Origin: JAOUEA01 sp963762075
GTDB taxonomy: Bacteria; Actinomycetota; UBA4738; HRBIN12
NCBI GenBank assembly: GCA_963762075.1
Contig: CAVXJC010000006.1
Location: forward strand, 248,001-312,000
Direction of reading: 5' to 3'
Length of the DNA: 64,000 bases
The position numbers and the translations under genes are program-made. Numbering within the stretch: the first letter of the stretch is position 1; every line of letters starts with the position of its first letter. Below the pieces are notes generated by a model, which did not search any database, was not told the origin of the DNA, and was given only the letters and a program-made list of their open reading frames with translations. Of the stretch, positions 27,103-34,504 are shown one piece after another.

Positions 27103-28641
27103 TCACCCTATGGGGCTGGCTTCGAGGAGACGAGCGGCCGTGCGCTCCCACGTCCACTCTTGACGCACGAAATCACTGAGGGCAGCGCTCAGCTCGTCGC
27201 GTTCCTCAACCGGTAGCGACAACAATGAATCGATCCCCTCGGCCAGCCGGCGCACAGCACCGTCACCGGGCTCGAACGAGAACAGGCCGGGGCGGGCGAC
27301 CTCAGCCTCGAGCGCCCCGGCGACCTCGGCAAGTCCCGAGTGCCTCGAGACGATGGGAAGGGCACCGGCGGCGGCTCCCTCGGCGGCCACCATGCCGAAG
27401 GCTTCGGGCAGGATCGAGGGCACGACCTGCACGTCCATGGCGGCGAGGGTTGCGGGAGCGTATCGGTGGTCGAGACGACCCGTGAACACGACCTCGCGTC
27501 GTTCGTCGCCGACAGATCGCAGCGAGGAAGGGTCGAGGGGCATCTCGCCCGCTTCCACCAGCCACTCGATCGCCGCGCGGTCTTCCTCACGAAGCGCGAT
27601 GTCGAGCGCAGTGAGCCACTCACGATACGAGCCGAACCCAACGATCAGCGCTGTGGACGCCCTCCGCATCACCCGATGGCCGGCCAGGACCAGCTCGGCG
27701 CCCTTCTGGGGGATCAGCTTGCCGAGGAAGCCGACGATCGGTTCGACGCCGGGAGCCAGCTCCCTCAACCGAGGGGCCACATCACGATCCGGAACGTCCT
27801 GCTCGTAGGTGGACGGGAGAAGGTCGAGCGCATCGCGATCGCGGCTCGATATCGCACGCTCGACATCGGCGTCGAGGAACGAAGGCCGACCCCGAACTGC
27901 GTCCGGATCTCGCTCGAGCTGTTCGGCCGCTTCCCGCAGGGCATCGCCGCGCAAGCGCGGTCGGAACGACGCGACGTCGACGCCTGGCGGCACCACCCGG
28001 GTGAGCCCCCTGATCTCCGGCACGAAGGTCGCCGTGCGCTCGAGCACCTCGGTGCCGGGCCCGACAATGGCGAAGGCGGCCGATAGACCCTCGCGAGCGA
28101 GCTCCCGGTACCGAGACTGATGTCTGACGGCGTACTCGAGGTCGCTGCCGTGGATCTTCACCACGTACCCACCCGGCCCGAGGGCACGACGGGCGATCGC
28201 CGCACCCGGAACGGCATGGCCGAAGATCGACACCTCGCTGCCGTGCCATGCCGCGGCGGCCTTCGTTGCCTCGACGTTCGCCTGCAGGTACGCGTCGAGC
28301 TCGTCGGGCGTGAGGTCGACGAAGCGCTTCACATCGTCGAACCCCTCGTATCGATCCACAACGAAGACCGGCAGGGTCGTTCCGACGCGTGGACGGAGCA
28401 CGACACAGCGTCCCGGCGCCGGCGAGGCGTCGGAGAGCTCCGTCAGCGATCCGGGACCACCCGCCTCGATCGAACCGCACGCATCGATCCATCGGTGCCG
28501 TTCGGGATGCGCTTCCTGGCACAGCAGCACGACATCGTGGCCCGCCGCTCGAAACACCTCGCAGACACGGGCCGTGGCGACGTTGGATCCTGACCCTTCG
28601 AGGAGCCAGCCGTGCCAGATGAGGATGCGCATCGCCCGCAT
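27103..28641 (-). CDS. Glycosyltransferase (GT4-like, GT-B fold)
   Basis: 512 aa from ATG 28641; ATG 28632 (MRILIWHGWLLEGSGSNV) is equally plausible. The N-terminal half has the GSGSNVATARVCEVFRAAGHDV glycine-rich acceptor loop. The C-terminal half has VGFLGKLIPQKGAELVLAGH and the PEAFGMVAAEGAAAGALPIVSRHSG nucleotide-sugar site (E-x7-E type). The protein carries an inserted charged stretch (about 230-290) before the second domain, making it longer than typical GT4 enzymes (about 380-420). Donor and acceptor unknown; no polysaccharide cluster adjoins. Confidence 0.85.
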   Translation of the reverse strand: MRAMRILIWHGWLLEGSGSNVATARVCEVFRAAGHDVVLLCQEAHPERHRWIDACGSIEAGGPGSLTELSDASPAPGRCVVLRPRVGTTLPVFVVDRYEGFDDVKRFVDLTPDELDAYLQANVEATKAAAAWHGSEVSIFGHAVPGAAIARRALGPGGYVVKIHGSDLEYAVRHQSRYRELAREGLSAAFAIVGPGTEVLERTATFVPEIRGLTRVVPPGVDVASFRPRLRGDALREAAEQLERDPDAVRGRPSFLDADVERAISSRDRDALDLLPSTYEQDVPDRDVAPRLRELAPGVEPIVGFLGKLIPQKGAELVLAGHRVMRRASTALIVGFGSYREWLTALDIALREEDRAAIEWLVEAGEMPLDPSSLRSVGDERREVVFTGRLDHRYAPATLAAMDVQVVPSILPEAFGMVAAEGAAAGALPIVSRHSGLAEVAGALEAEVARPGLFSFEPGDGAVRRLAEGIDSLLSLPVEERDELSAALSDFVRQEWTWERTAARLLEASPIG

Positions 28642-28673
28642 GGTACGGAGCGTGGGTTGATGTCAGCGCATGG

Positions 28674-29981
28674 TCAGACGACGTCGGAAGCTGCGAGCAC
28701 GCGCACGATCTCGTCCTCGACCGCAGCAGCGATCGTCTTGTCGAGGCCTCGTGAGATCACCGAGAACGCGACCGTCCCGCCATTCGCGTCGGTCACGTAG
28801 CCGCTGAGCGATGAGACGGGGGTCTCGAACAACGTGCCGGTCTTGGCGCGCACCGGCAGGCCGATCAGCCGATCGCCGACCGTGCCCTCGCCGGGACCGG
28901 GCAGCGACCTGGTCAACACCGAACCCCAGGGCTCGCGGGCGGCGAGCAGCAACAAGGCGACGAGATCCCGCGTCGAGATGCGGTCCCCATGGGAGAGGCC
29001 CGAGCCGTCGCGTACGTGGACCTCGAGGCCCAGGTCTGCCGCCCACGTTTCGACCGCCTCGGCACCGGCCGCGGTCGAGCCTGGTTCGCCGGTCGCCTCC
29101 GCGCCGAGCGCCTTCAGCAGCATCTCCGCATGGAAGTTCACCGAGCCGTGGTTCTGCGTCGTGAGCAGCTCCTGCAGGGGGGGCGACGAGATATGGGCGA
29201 GTGTGGTGAGGTCGGTCGCCCCTTCACCGGCGCCGGGAGCGCCTCCGACCTCGATGCCCAGCGACTCGAGCGAGGCGGTGAGAGAGTCGGCCGCCTGCTT
29301 CTCGGGCAGTCCCGTGCCGGCGTTGCCGTCGAAGGCGAGCGCGGTCGTTCGATTGACGTAGCTCCGCGAGAGTCCCGGCACCCAGCCGGGCGCCCACCAT
29401 TCCCGCGTGAACGCGCTCGTGTCGCCCATGACGGAGCCGCGCACACGTGTGAGCCCGGCGGCCCTGAGCCTGCGCGCGAGCCGCGTCATCGACGCGCCGG
29501 AGACCTCGGGATCACCCGACCCGACGATCCAGAGGTCTCCTCGAACGACACCGTCGGACGAAGGCTCGTCCGCCATGGCGACCGTGGAGAAGCGGAACGA
29601 CGGGCCCCAGGTTTCGAGCGCAGCCATCGACGTCAGCAGCTTCTGGTTCGACGCGGGCAGGCGGGACGCCCTGCCGAGGTGCGAGTACGCGATGTGATCA
29701 CCGGCGCCGACGGACACCGAGACGTCGCGTCCGCCGATCGCGGCGTCGATCGCCGATGTCCAGTCCGCATCGGACAACCGCACCGTGATGAGCTCCCCCG
29801 CAGCCGCAGGGGCGGGGGGAGTGAGCACCGCCACCGATCGTGAGGATTCGGGCCGGGACGGGTCCGACGGCGATCGCCGTTCCCCGGCGTTCGTTCCCGA
29901 CGATGCGGAGCACGCCACCAGCAGCGTGAAGGCTGCGGCGGCGATCGCGGTGCGGCGGATGAGAGATGGGAGGACGTCCAT
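28674..29981 (-). CDS. D-alanyl-D-alanine carboxypeptidase, S13 family, lipoprotein form
   Basis: 435 aa. The signal peptide ends in lipobox L-V-A-C, so the protein is probably lipid-anchored outside the membrane, unlike its paralogue at 14036, which has a cleaved Sec signal. S13 motifs: A-S-N-Q-K (S-x-x-K), DGSGLSHGD and KTG in VRAKTGTL. GDLWIVGSGDPE and FTREWWAPGW align with the paralogue. The Ser/Pro-rich linker (25-60) would extend it from the membrane. It lies 32 bases from the glycosyltransferase and shares its direction. Confidence 0.88.
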   Translation of the reverse strand: MDVLPSLIRRTAIAAAAFTLLVACSASSGTNAGERRSPSDPSRPESSRSVAVLTPPAPAAAGELITVRLSDADWTSAIDAAIGGRDVSVSVGAGDHIAYSHLGRASRLPASNQKLLTSMAALETWGPSFRFSTVAMADEPSSDGVVRGDLWIVGSGDPEVSGASMTRLARRLRAAGLTRVRGSVMGDTSAFTREWWAPGWVPGLSRSYVNRTTALAFDGNAGTGLPEKQAADSLTASLESLGIEVGGAPGAGEGATDLTTLAHISSPPLQELLTTQNHGSVNFHAEMLLKALGAEATGEPGSTAAGAEAVETWAADLGLEVHVRDGSGLSHGDRISTRDLVALLLLAAREPWGSVLTRSLPGPGEGTVGDRLIGLPVRAKTGTLFETPVSSLSGYVTDANGGTVAFSVISRGLDKTIAAAVEDEIVRVLAASDVV

Positions 29982-30110
29982 ACGCGCGGCGCGACTCCTT
30001 CGTCGTATCGAGCCTACCGAGCGTGGGCGGAGTTCAGGACGCGTGGCGATCGAGATGCGTGCTTCCGGTGGTTCCCGTGTTTGCGATGACCCGTGGGTCC
30101 CGTCCCCTGG

Positions 30111-30839
30111 TCAACGTCGCGGATGCCGCCCCGGCTCGCAGCAATCGTTCGACTCGAGGAACGCCTCAGCCGCGCTCCGCTGCACGAGGCCGAGGAGCAC
30201 GCCCTTCGGCGTCGTGACCAGGATGCTCTCTACGTTGGCCTTGGCCATGCGCTCGGTCAGCGGACCGAGCGATTCGGAGAGCTGCACCGTCGCGGGGCCG
30301 GGCTCGACGACTTCGGCCAGCCTCGAGGTCCCGGTCAGGTTCTTGAGGCCGACGCGGCCGAGCACGACCCCGGCATCGTTCACGATCACACAGGACGACG
30401 CGTCGCCCGCTCCGAGGATCGCGCGGATCTCTTCGAGGGTCGCGTCGGCGGTGCAGGTCGTCACATGCTGATCGACGACATCCCCGACGACGGCGTGGTG
30501 GGGGCCGCCTCCCTCGACCGGCAGAGCGTGGGCGAGCCACTCGAGCTTCCCCCCGACGAAGTCGTAGATCTCACGGAAACCCATCTCGTCGAGCCGCCAC
30601 GCGGCCCGGGCGCTCAGGTCTCAGGTGTCGTTCCAGCAGTAGAGGACCACCGGTCGGGCAGGGTCGAGCTTCGAGGCGCGATCCGACGTGAGCTTCTTGA
30701 GCGGCACGCTGATGGCCCCAGGCAGGTGTTCCTCGTCGAATTCGTTGGCGGGCAGCGTTTCGACGAGCTGGGCGCCGTGGGAAATCAGGTGCTGCGCCTC
30801 GGCGAGCGACACGTCAGTCGGCTCGTTGTCTCGGGCCAT
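30111..30839 (-). CDS. Rhodanese-CBS pair protein with in-frame UGA at a conserved Cys position (candidate selenoprotein or nonsense allele)
   Basis: Read through one TGA (30623-30621) the gene encodes 242 aa. Rhodanese domain: residues 1-110, catalytic Cys68 in VVLYCWNDT, UGA at codon 73, then DLSARAAWRLDEMGF and GGKLEWLAHALP. A CBS pair spans about 118-172 and 174-228. The frame is the same before and after the TGA and homology continues without a break. From memory of the family, homologues have Cys-Asp at this place. So UGA may encode selenocysteine (C68-x4-U73), or be a nonsense mutation or base error. An internal ATG at 30584 would give only a truncated rhodanese and is unlikely as an independent start. 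Start ATG 30839. Confidence 0.75.
30591..30615 (-). promoter_or_regulatory. Hairpin just downstream of the in-frame UGA (SECIS-like candidate)
   Basis: On the minus strand, five bases after UGA, GAGCGCC pairs with GGCGGCTC (one bulged G) around a 10-base loop CGGGCCGCGT. The position resembles a bacterial SECIS, with the loop 12-22 bases after the UGA. GC-rich coding DNA readily forms such stems, so this is only suggestive. Confidence 0.3.
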
Positions 30840-30953
30840 CAACCCGACGGTACCCAAATCGCGTGCCCTCGAACGCATCTCCCGGCGGATTACCTCGGCG
30901 CGTCGGCGGGTAAGTACGTGTCGCTGGGGAACTCATAGAGAGGGAGGTGCCCC

Positions 30954-31304
30954 ATGGAAACGAATGTCTGGAGCTACTCCACCGCGATGGCCGCGGACGA
31001 ACTCGATGTCGAGGGCTTCAAAGTCGAAGCCACAGACGGTGACATCGGCAAGATCGACGAGGCCACGTACGAAGTCGGGTCGTCCTATCTCGTCGTCGAT
31101 ACCGGCCCATGGATCTTCGGACGAAAGGTGGTCCTGCCAGCAGGTGCCATCGAGCGGATCGACCTGGACAACGAGAAGGTGCAGGTGCGCCTGACCAAGG
31201 ATCAGATCAAGGACTCGCCGGAGCTGGGAGAGACGACCGACTACCGTTCCGACGACTACCGCACGGAACTAGGGAGCTACTACGACCCATACATCCGTCG
31301 CTGA
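30954..31304 (+). CDS. PRC-barrel domain protein
   Basis: 116 aa, soluble. RBS GAGGTG precedes the ATG at 30954. A PRC-barrel occupies residues about 15-80: EGFKVEATDGDIGKIDEATYEVG, YLVVDTGPWIFGRKVVLPAGAIERID. The tail is acidic and Tyr-rich (TTDYRSDDYRTELGSYYDPYIRR). Such small PRC proteins are common in stress-related loci of actinobacteria and may bind RNA or proteins, but the function is not established. Divergent from the rhodanese gene and convergent with the cold-shock gene. Confidence 0.85.
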   Translation: METNVWSYSTAMAADELDVEGFKVEATDGDIGKIDEATYEVGSSYLVVDTGPWIFGRKVVLPAGAIERIDLDNEKVQVRLTKDQIKDSPELGETTDYRSDDYRTELGSYYDPYIRR

Positions 31305-31339
31305 ACGACGGATGCAGGGTACCGAAACTGCTCCACGAA

Positions 31340-31381
31340 CGCAGATGGGGCCGGCGCAGATGTGCCGGCCCCATCGCTGCG
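31340..31381. terminator. Long inverted repeat between convergent PRC-barrel and cold-shock genes
   Basis: GATGGGGCCGGC (31344-31355) pairs perfectly with GCCGGCCCCATC (31364-31375) around an 8-base loop. An outer CGCA/TGCG extends the stem. No T-run follows on either strand, but its position at the 3' ends of two convergent genes supports a bidirectional terminator. Confidence 0.65.
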
Positions 31382-31402
31382 TTCGAGACTCGAGAAAACG
31401 CC

Positions 31403-31606
31403 TCAGACTGCTCGTACGTTCGCCGCCTGCGGGCCCTTCTGGCCCTGAGTGACGTCGTACTCGACCTTCTGGTTCTCATCGAGGTTGCGATACCCCTCGC
31501 CAGAGATCGCGCTGAAGTGCACGAACACATCGGCGCTGCCGTCGTCAGGCGTGATGAAGCCGAAGCCCTTCTCGGAGCTGAACCACTTCACGGTTCCTGT
31601 TGCCAC
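31403..31606 (-). CDS. Cold-shock protein (CspA family)
   Basis: 67 aa, the usual size. RNP1 KGFGFIT and RNP2 VFVHFSAI are present, giving an OB-fold nucleic-acid chaperone that melts mRNA structure. The GTG start at 31606 is set by GGAGGGG six bases upstream and by the family N-terminus MATGTVKWF. Monocistronic, with about 195 bases of apparently gene-free leader before the divergent APH-like gene, which could hold a cold-responsive 5' UTR; no conserved element was recognised. Confidence 0.96.
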   Translation of the reverse strand: MATGTVKWFSSEKGFGFITPDDGSADVFVHFSAISGEGYRNLDENQKVEYDVTQGQKGPQAANVRAV

Positions 31607-31789
31607 GTGCGATCCCCTCCTTCCTTCCGCCGGATCGGGCATCGTGCAAGATGCTGGCCCGTCGGCGCCGGCCGTGACAGCCGGGGTGAGGGAACTGCTC
31701 GAAGCCTTGTAACCGCGATCGGTGCCCTCGGTGGATAACGCTAGCAGGAACCGGCGACGTTCGGCCGGACGTTGCGCCGATCCGACGGG

Positions 31790-31795
31790 TACGTT
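31790..31795 (+). promoter_or_regulatory. -10 box (TACGTT) of a likely leaderless transcript
   Basis: TACGTT is followed by exactly 6 bases and then the GTG at 31802; no RBS. TTGCGC 18 bases upstream of the -10 is a weak -35 candidate. Confidence 0.45.
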
Positions 31796-31801
31796 CGCTG
31801 G

Positions 31802-32683
31802 GTGGAGGATCGCGGCGACCCCCGGCTCGAGGCGGCGATCGGCGCGATCGATGTCTGGCGTGGACTCGACATCGGCGTGACGCCCATGTCGTCGAACGAC
31901 GATGACGAGCGGCGCTTCCTGGTCGAAGCCGGCGACGAGATGTTCGAGCTGAGGATCACCTCGCCCGCGAGCACCCGGTCCGTCACGAGCCTGGGCGAGG
32001 AGGTGGAGCTGATGCGGGCTGCTGCCGCGGCGGGAGTGGCGCCCGAGGTGATCGCGTTCGTTCCTCAGCTCGGCTGCCTCGTGACGCGGCCCAGGCCTGG
32101 GCGACGGCTGGCCAAGGGCGACGGCGCCGAACCGGGCGTGCTGGCGTCGATCGTCGGCTCGGTCAGGGCCCTGCACGCCTGTCCGCTCCCGACCCTCGAA
32201 CGATCGGTGTTCCGCGACGCTGAAGAGCGGAGGCGCGCCGCGATCCAGCGAGGGGTCACGATCCCGAAGACCGAGCCTGCTGCCACCGAAGCGATGCGGC
32301 GGATCGAAGCCGAGATCGGCGAGCGTCGTCACCGCGCCGTGGCCTGCCACGGGAACCTCACGCTCGTGAACCTCTTCCTCGATGACGAACGCGTCTGGAT
32401 CGTCGACTATCGCTCAGCGGGTGCGGGCGATCCGTTCGACGATCTCGCCTGCGTGGCATCGGCCCTCGGCCTCTCGCACGAGGAGACCGACTCCTTGCTC
32501 GCGCTCTACCTCGGCGCCGTTGACGACGGCGTCCGGCGAGATCTGAAGATGGCAAGGGCCGCCGCCGACTACGTGACGGCGATGAAGGTCCTCGCGAAGC
32601 CCACGGTCGTCACGCACATGCAGACGGTCGAAGCACGGCTCGCCAGCGTCGTGGACGCGGCGGCGGACGCAGGCGTCACGTGA
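31802..32683 (+). CDS. APH/choline-kinase-fold protein with altered catalytic loop
   Basis: 293 aa from GTG 31802 (a TTG at 31772 is the alternative). Phosphotransferase-fold features: an N-terminal lobe with RRFLVEAGDEMFELRI, then the loop H183-G-N185-L-T-L-V-N190 and VDYRSAGAGDPFDDLACVA, which contains the metal-binding Asp202. The canonical H-x-D-x4-N has Asn instead of the catalytic Asp185, so it may be a pseudokinase or use another base. Substrate unknown; aminoglycoside resistance should not be assumed. Start supported by the -10 box exactly 6 bases upstream. Confidence 0.78.
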   Translation: MEDRGDPRLEAAIGAIDVWRGLDIGVTPMSSNDDDERRFLVEAGDEMFELRITSPASTRSVTSLGEEVELMRAAAAAGVAPEVIAFVPQLGCLVTRPRPGRRLAKGDGAEPGVLASIVGSVRALHACPLPTLERSVFRDAEERRRAAIQRGVTIPKTEPAATEAMRRIEAEIGERRHRAVACHGNLTLVNLFLDDERVWIVDYRSAGAGDPFDDLACVASALGLSHEETDSLLALYLGAVDDGVRRDLKMARAAADYVTAMKVLAKPTVVTHMQTVEARLASVVDAAADAGVT

Positions 32684-32690
32684 TCCCGCG

Positions 32691-33239
32691 CTACGTGACT
32701 GATTCCAGCGAGAACCACGCGACGCGGTGCGGCCTGCCGCCCCATGCCATCAGCGCTTGCCCGAGGTAGAGGCCGTCCTCGATCTGCACGAGCTCGTCGA
32801 CCAGGCGCCGGATCGGAAACGATGGGTTCTCGGCGACGCCGCGGTAATCCAGACGCAGGACCGTGACGCCGGGGTGGCTCACGCTCGGCACGACGACCGT
32901 GCGGAACCGGAACGCCGATGTGCCCTCCTCGTCGTCACCCAGTCCGCGGTAGCGGGGAAACGCGGTCCGGATCGAACGTCGCCCACCGACCGTGAACAGG
33001 TTGACGCCCTCGGCCGCTTGGCGCGAGAAGTCTTTCCCCCGCCATGGCATCCACACGCGTGCCATCGCTTCGAAGGGTCCGTCGACCCCGTAGCCGCATG
33101 TCGTGGCGATCAACCGTCCTCGGCTGAAGCCGACGAGACCCTCGGCCGCCTTGCCGCCGGCGAAACAGTCCTGCAGCTCGGCCAGTCCCAGCGGCCGGTC
33201 CAACCGGAGCATGGCGACCGCGTGCCAGAAGTCGCTCAT
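32691..33239 (-). CDS. Uncharacterised 182-aa protein, last gene of ilvD-thrC operon
   Basis: The ATG at 33239 overlaps the thrC stop (ATGA), so it is translationally coupled. No signal peptide or TM helix. The sequence is rich in beta-strand-like segments with many aromatics: GLVGFSRGRLIATTCGYGVDGPFEAMARVW, MPWRGKDFSRQAAEGVNLF, VTVLRLDYRG, LVQIEDGLYLGQALMAWGG and HRVAWFSLE. The repeated short W-x-G patterns suggest a small beta-barrel binding domain. I do not recognise the family. Cotranscription with threonine and branched-chain genes is the only clue to its role. Confidence 0.75.
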   Translation of the reverse strand: MSDFWHAVAMLRLDRPLGLAELQDCFAGGKAAEGLVGFSRGRLIATTCGYGVDGPFEAMARVWMPWRGKDFSRQAAEGVNLFTVGGRRSIRTAFPRYRGLGDDEEGTSAFRFRTVVVPSVSHPGVTVLRLDYRGVAENPSFPIRRLVDELVQIEDGLYLGQALMAWGGRPHRVAWFSLESVT

Positions 33240-34504
33240 CGATCCGTGCTCGTCGTGTCGGCCCTCAATGCCGCGAGGAACTCGTCGAGGTCGGGCGCGA
33301 CGTTGAACGTCGGCTCGAGGAAGCCCTCGAGCGCCTCGATAGTCTTGTAGCCGTTGCCCGTGACGTAGGCGACGACCTCTTCGCCCTGCCTCACGATCCC
33401 CTGGTCGACCATGCGCTTCAGGTTCGCGATGGTGACGCCGCCCGCGGTCTCGGTGAACACGCCCTCGGTGCTCGCGAGCAGCGAGATGCCCTCGCGGATC
33501 TGATGCTCGGTGCACCACTCGATGTGGCCCCGGGTCTCTCGCGCGACCTTCAGTGCGAAGTAGCCGTCGGCCGGCGCGCCGATCGCGAGGGAGCGAGCGA
33601 TCGTGTCGGGCTTGACCGGGGTGACTTCCTCGGCACCGTCGAGGAACGCGTGCGCGACCGGACGGCACCCTTCGGGCTGCGCGCCGCTCACCCGATACGG
33701 CTTCTCCTCGACCGCGCCGATCGCGATCAACTCCCCGAACGCACGGTGGATCTTCGTCAGCAGCGCTCCGCTCGCGATCGGCACGACCACGTGGTCGGGA
33801 AGCCGCCAGCCGAGTTGCTCCGCGGTCTCGAACCCCAAAGACTTGGAACCCTCGGCGTAGTAGGGGCGCATGTTCACGTTGACGAAGGCCCACGGAAGCG
33901 CCTCGGCTACCTCGCTGCACAGGCGATTCACGTCGTCGTAGTTGCCCTTGACCGCCACGACCTTGGCGCCGTAGCACTCGGTCGCGAGGATCTTCGCGCG
34001 CTCCAGATCCTCGGGCACGAACACGTAGCACTCCATGCCCGCTTTCGCGGCGTGGGCTGCGGTCGCATTCGCGAGGTTGCCGGTCGAGGCGCACGAGATG
34101 GCCTCGTAGCCGAAGGCCCGCGCCATCGTGGTGGCCACGGTCACGACCCGGTCCTTGAACGAGTTCGACGGGTTCACCGAGTCGTCCTTGACCCAGATCA
34201 CTCCGTCGTGACCGAGCGCCTTGGCGAGGTTGTCTGCCCGTCGCAACGGCGTGAACCCGGCGCCGAGGTCGACGCGCTCGATGCCAGGTCCACCCGGCAA
34301 CAACGATTCGTAGCGCCACAGCGTCTGCGGTCCGGCCTCGGCCTGCTTGCGGAAGTCGACCCCGTCGACCGACTGCAGGTCATACGAGGGCTCGAGGGGA
34401 CCGAAGCACTCCTCGCAGACCGTGAGCGGCTCGACGGGGTACTGCTGACCGCAGATGCGGCATTGAAGCGCCGCTGGCGAGGTGATCGTGAGGCGGTGAG
34501 TCAC
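33236..34504 (-). CDS. thrC: Threonine synthase
   Basis: 422 aa. PLP enzyme that converts O-phosphohomoserine to threonine. The N-terminal zinc ribbon C-R-I-C...C-E-E-C (residues about 12-32) is typical of one ThrC subgroup. The PLP Lys lies in NPSNSFKDRV and the phosphate-binding loop is ASTGNLANATAAHAAKAG. The GTG start at 34504 overlaps the ilvD stop (GTGA). Pairing ThrC with IlvD puts the threonine route to isoleucine alongside the CimA route encoded 12 kb away. No homoserine kinase or ilvA is in the window. Confidence 0.93.
   Translation of the reverse strand: MTHRLTITSPAALQCRICGQQYPVEPLTVCEECFGPLEPSYDLQSVDGVDFRKQAEAGPQTLWRYESLLPGGPGIERVDLGAGFTPLRRADNLAKALGHDGVIWVKDDSVNPSNSFKDRVVTVATTMARAFGYEAISCASTGNLANATAAHAAKAGMECYVFVPEDLERAKILATECYGAKVVAVKGNYDDVNRLCSEVAEALPWAFVNVNMRPYYAEGSKSLGFETAEQLGWRLPDHVVVPIASGALLTKIHRAFGELIAIGAVEEKPYRVSGAQPEGCRPVAHAFLDGAEEVTPVKPDTIARSLAIGAPADGYFALKVARETRGHIEWCTEHQIREGISLLASTEGVFTETAGGVTIANLKRMVDQGIVRQGEEVVAYVTGNGYKTIEALEGFLEPTFNVAPDLDEFLAALRADTTSTDR

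Noticed and set aside
30111..30584. CBS protein starting at the internal ATG 30584 as an independent gene
   Set aside because: The sequence before this ATG (DLSARAAWRLDE) completes the rhodanese domain in the same frame, so it is the second half of one gene.
31802..32683. Aminoglycoside resistance gene
   Set aside because: Only the fold matches; the catalytic Asp is replaced and the context gives no resistance signal.
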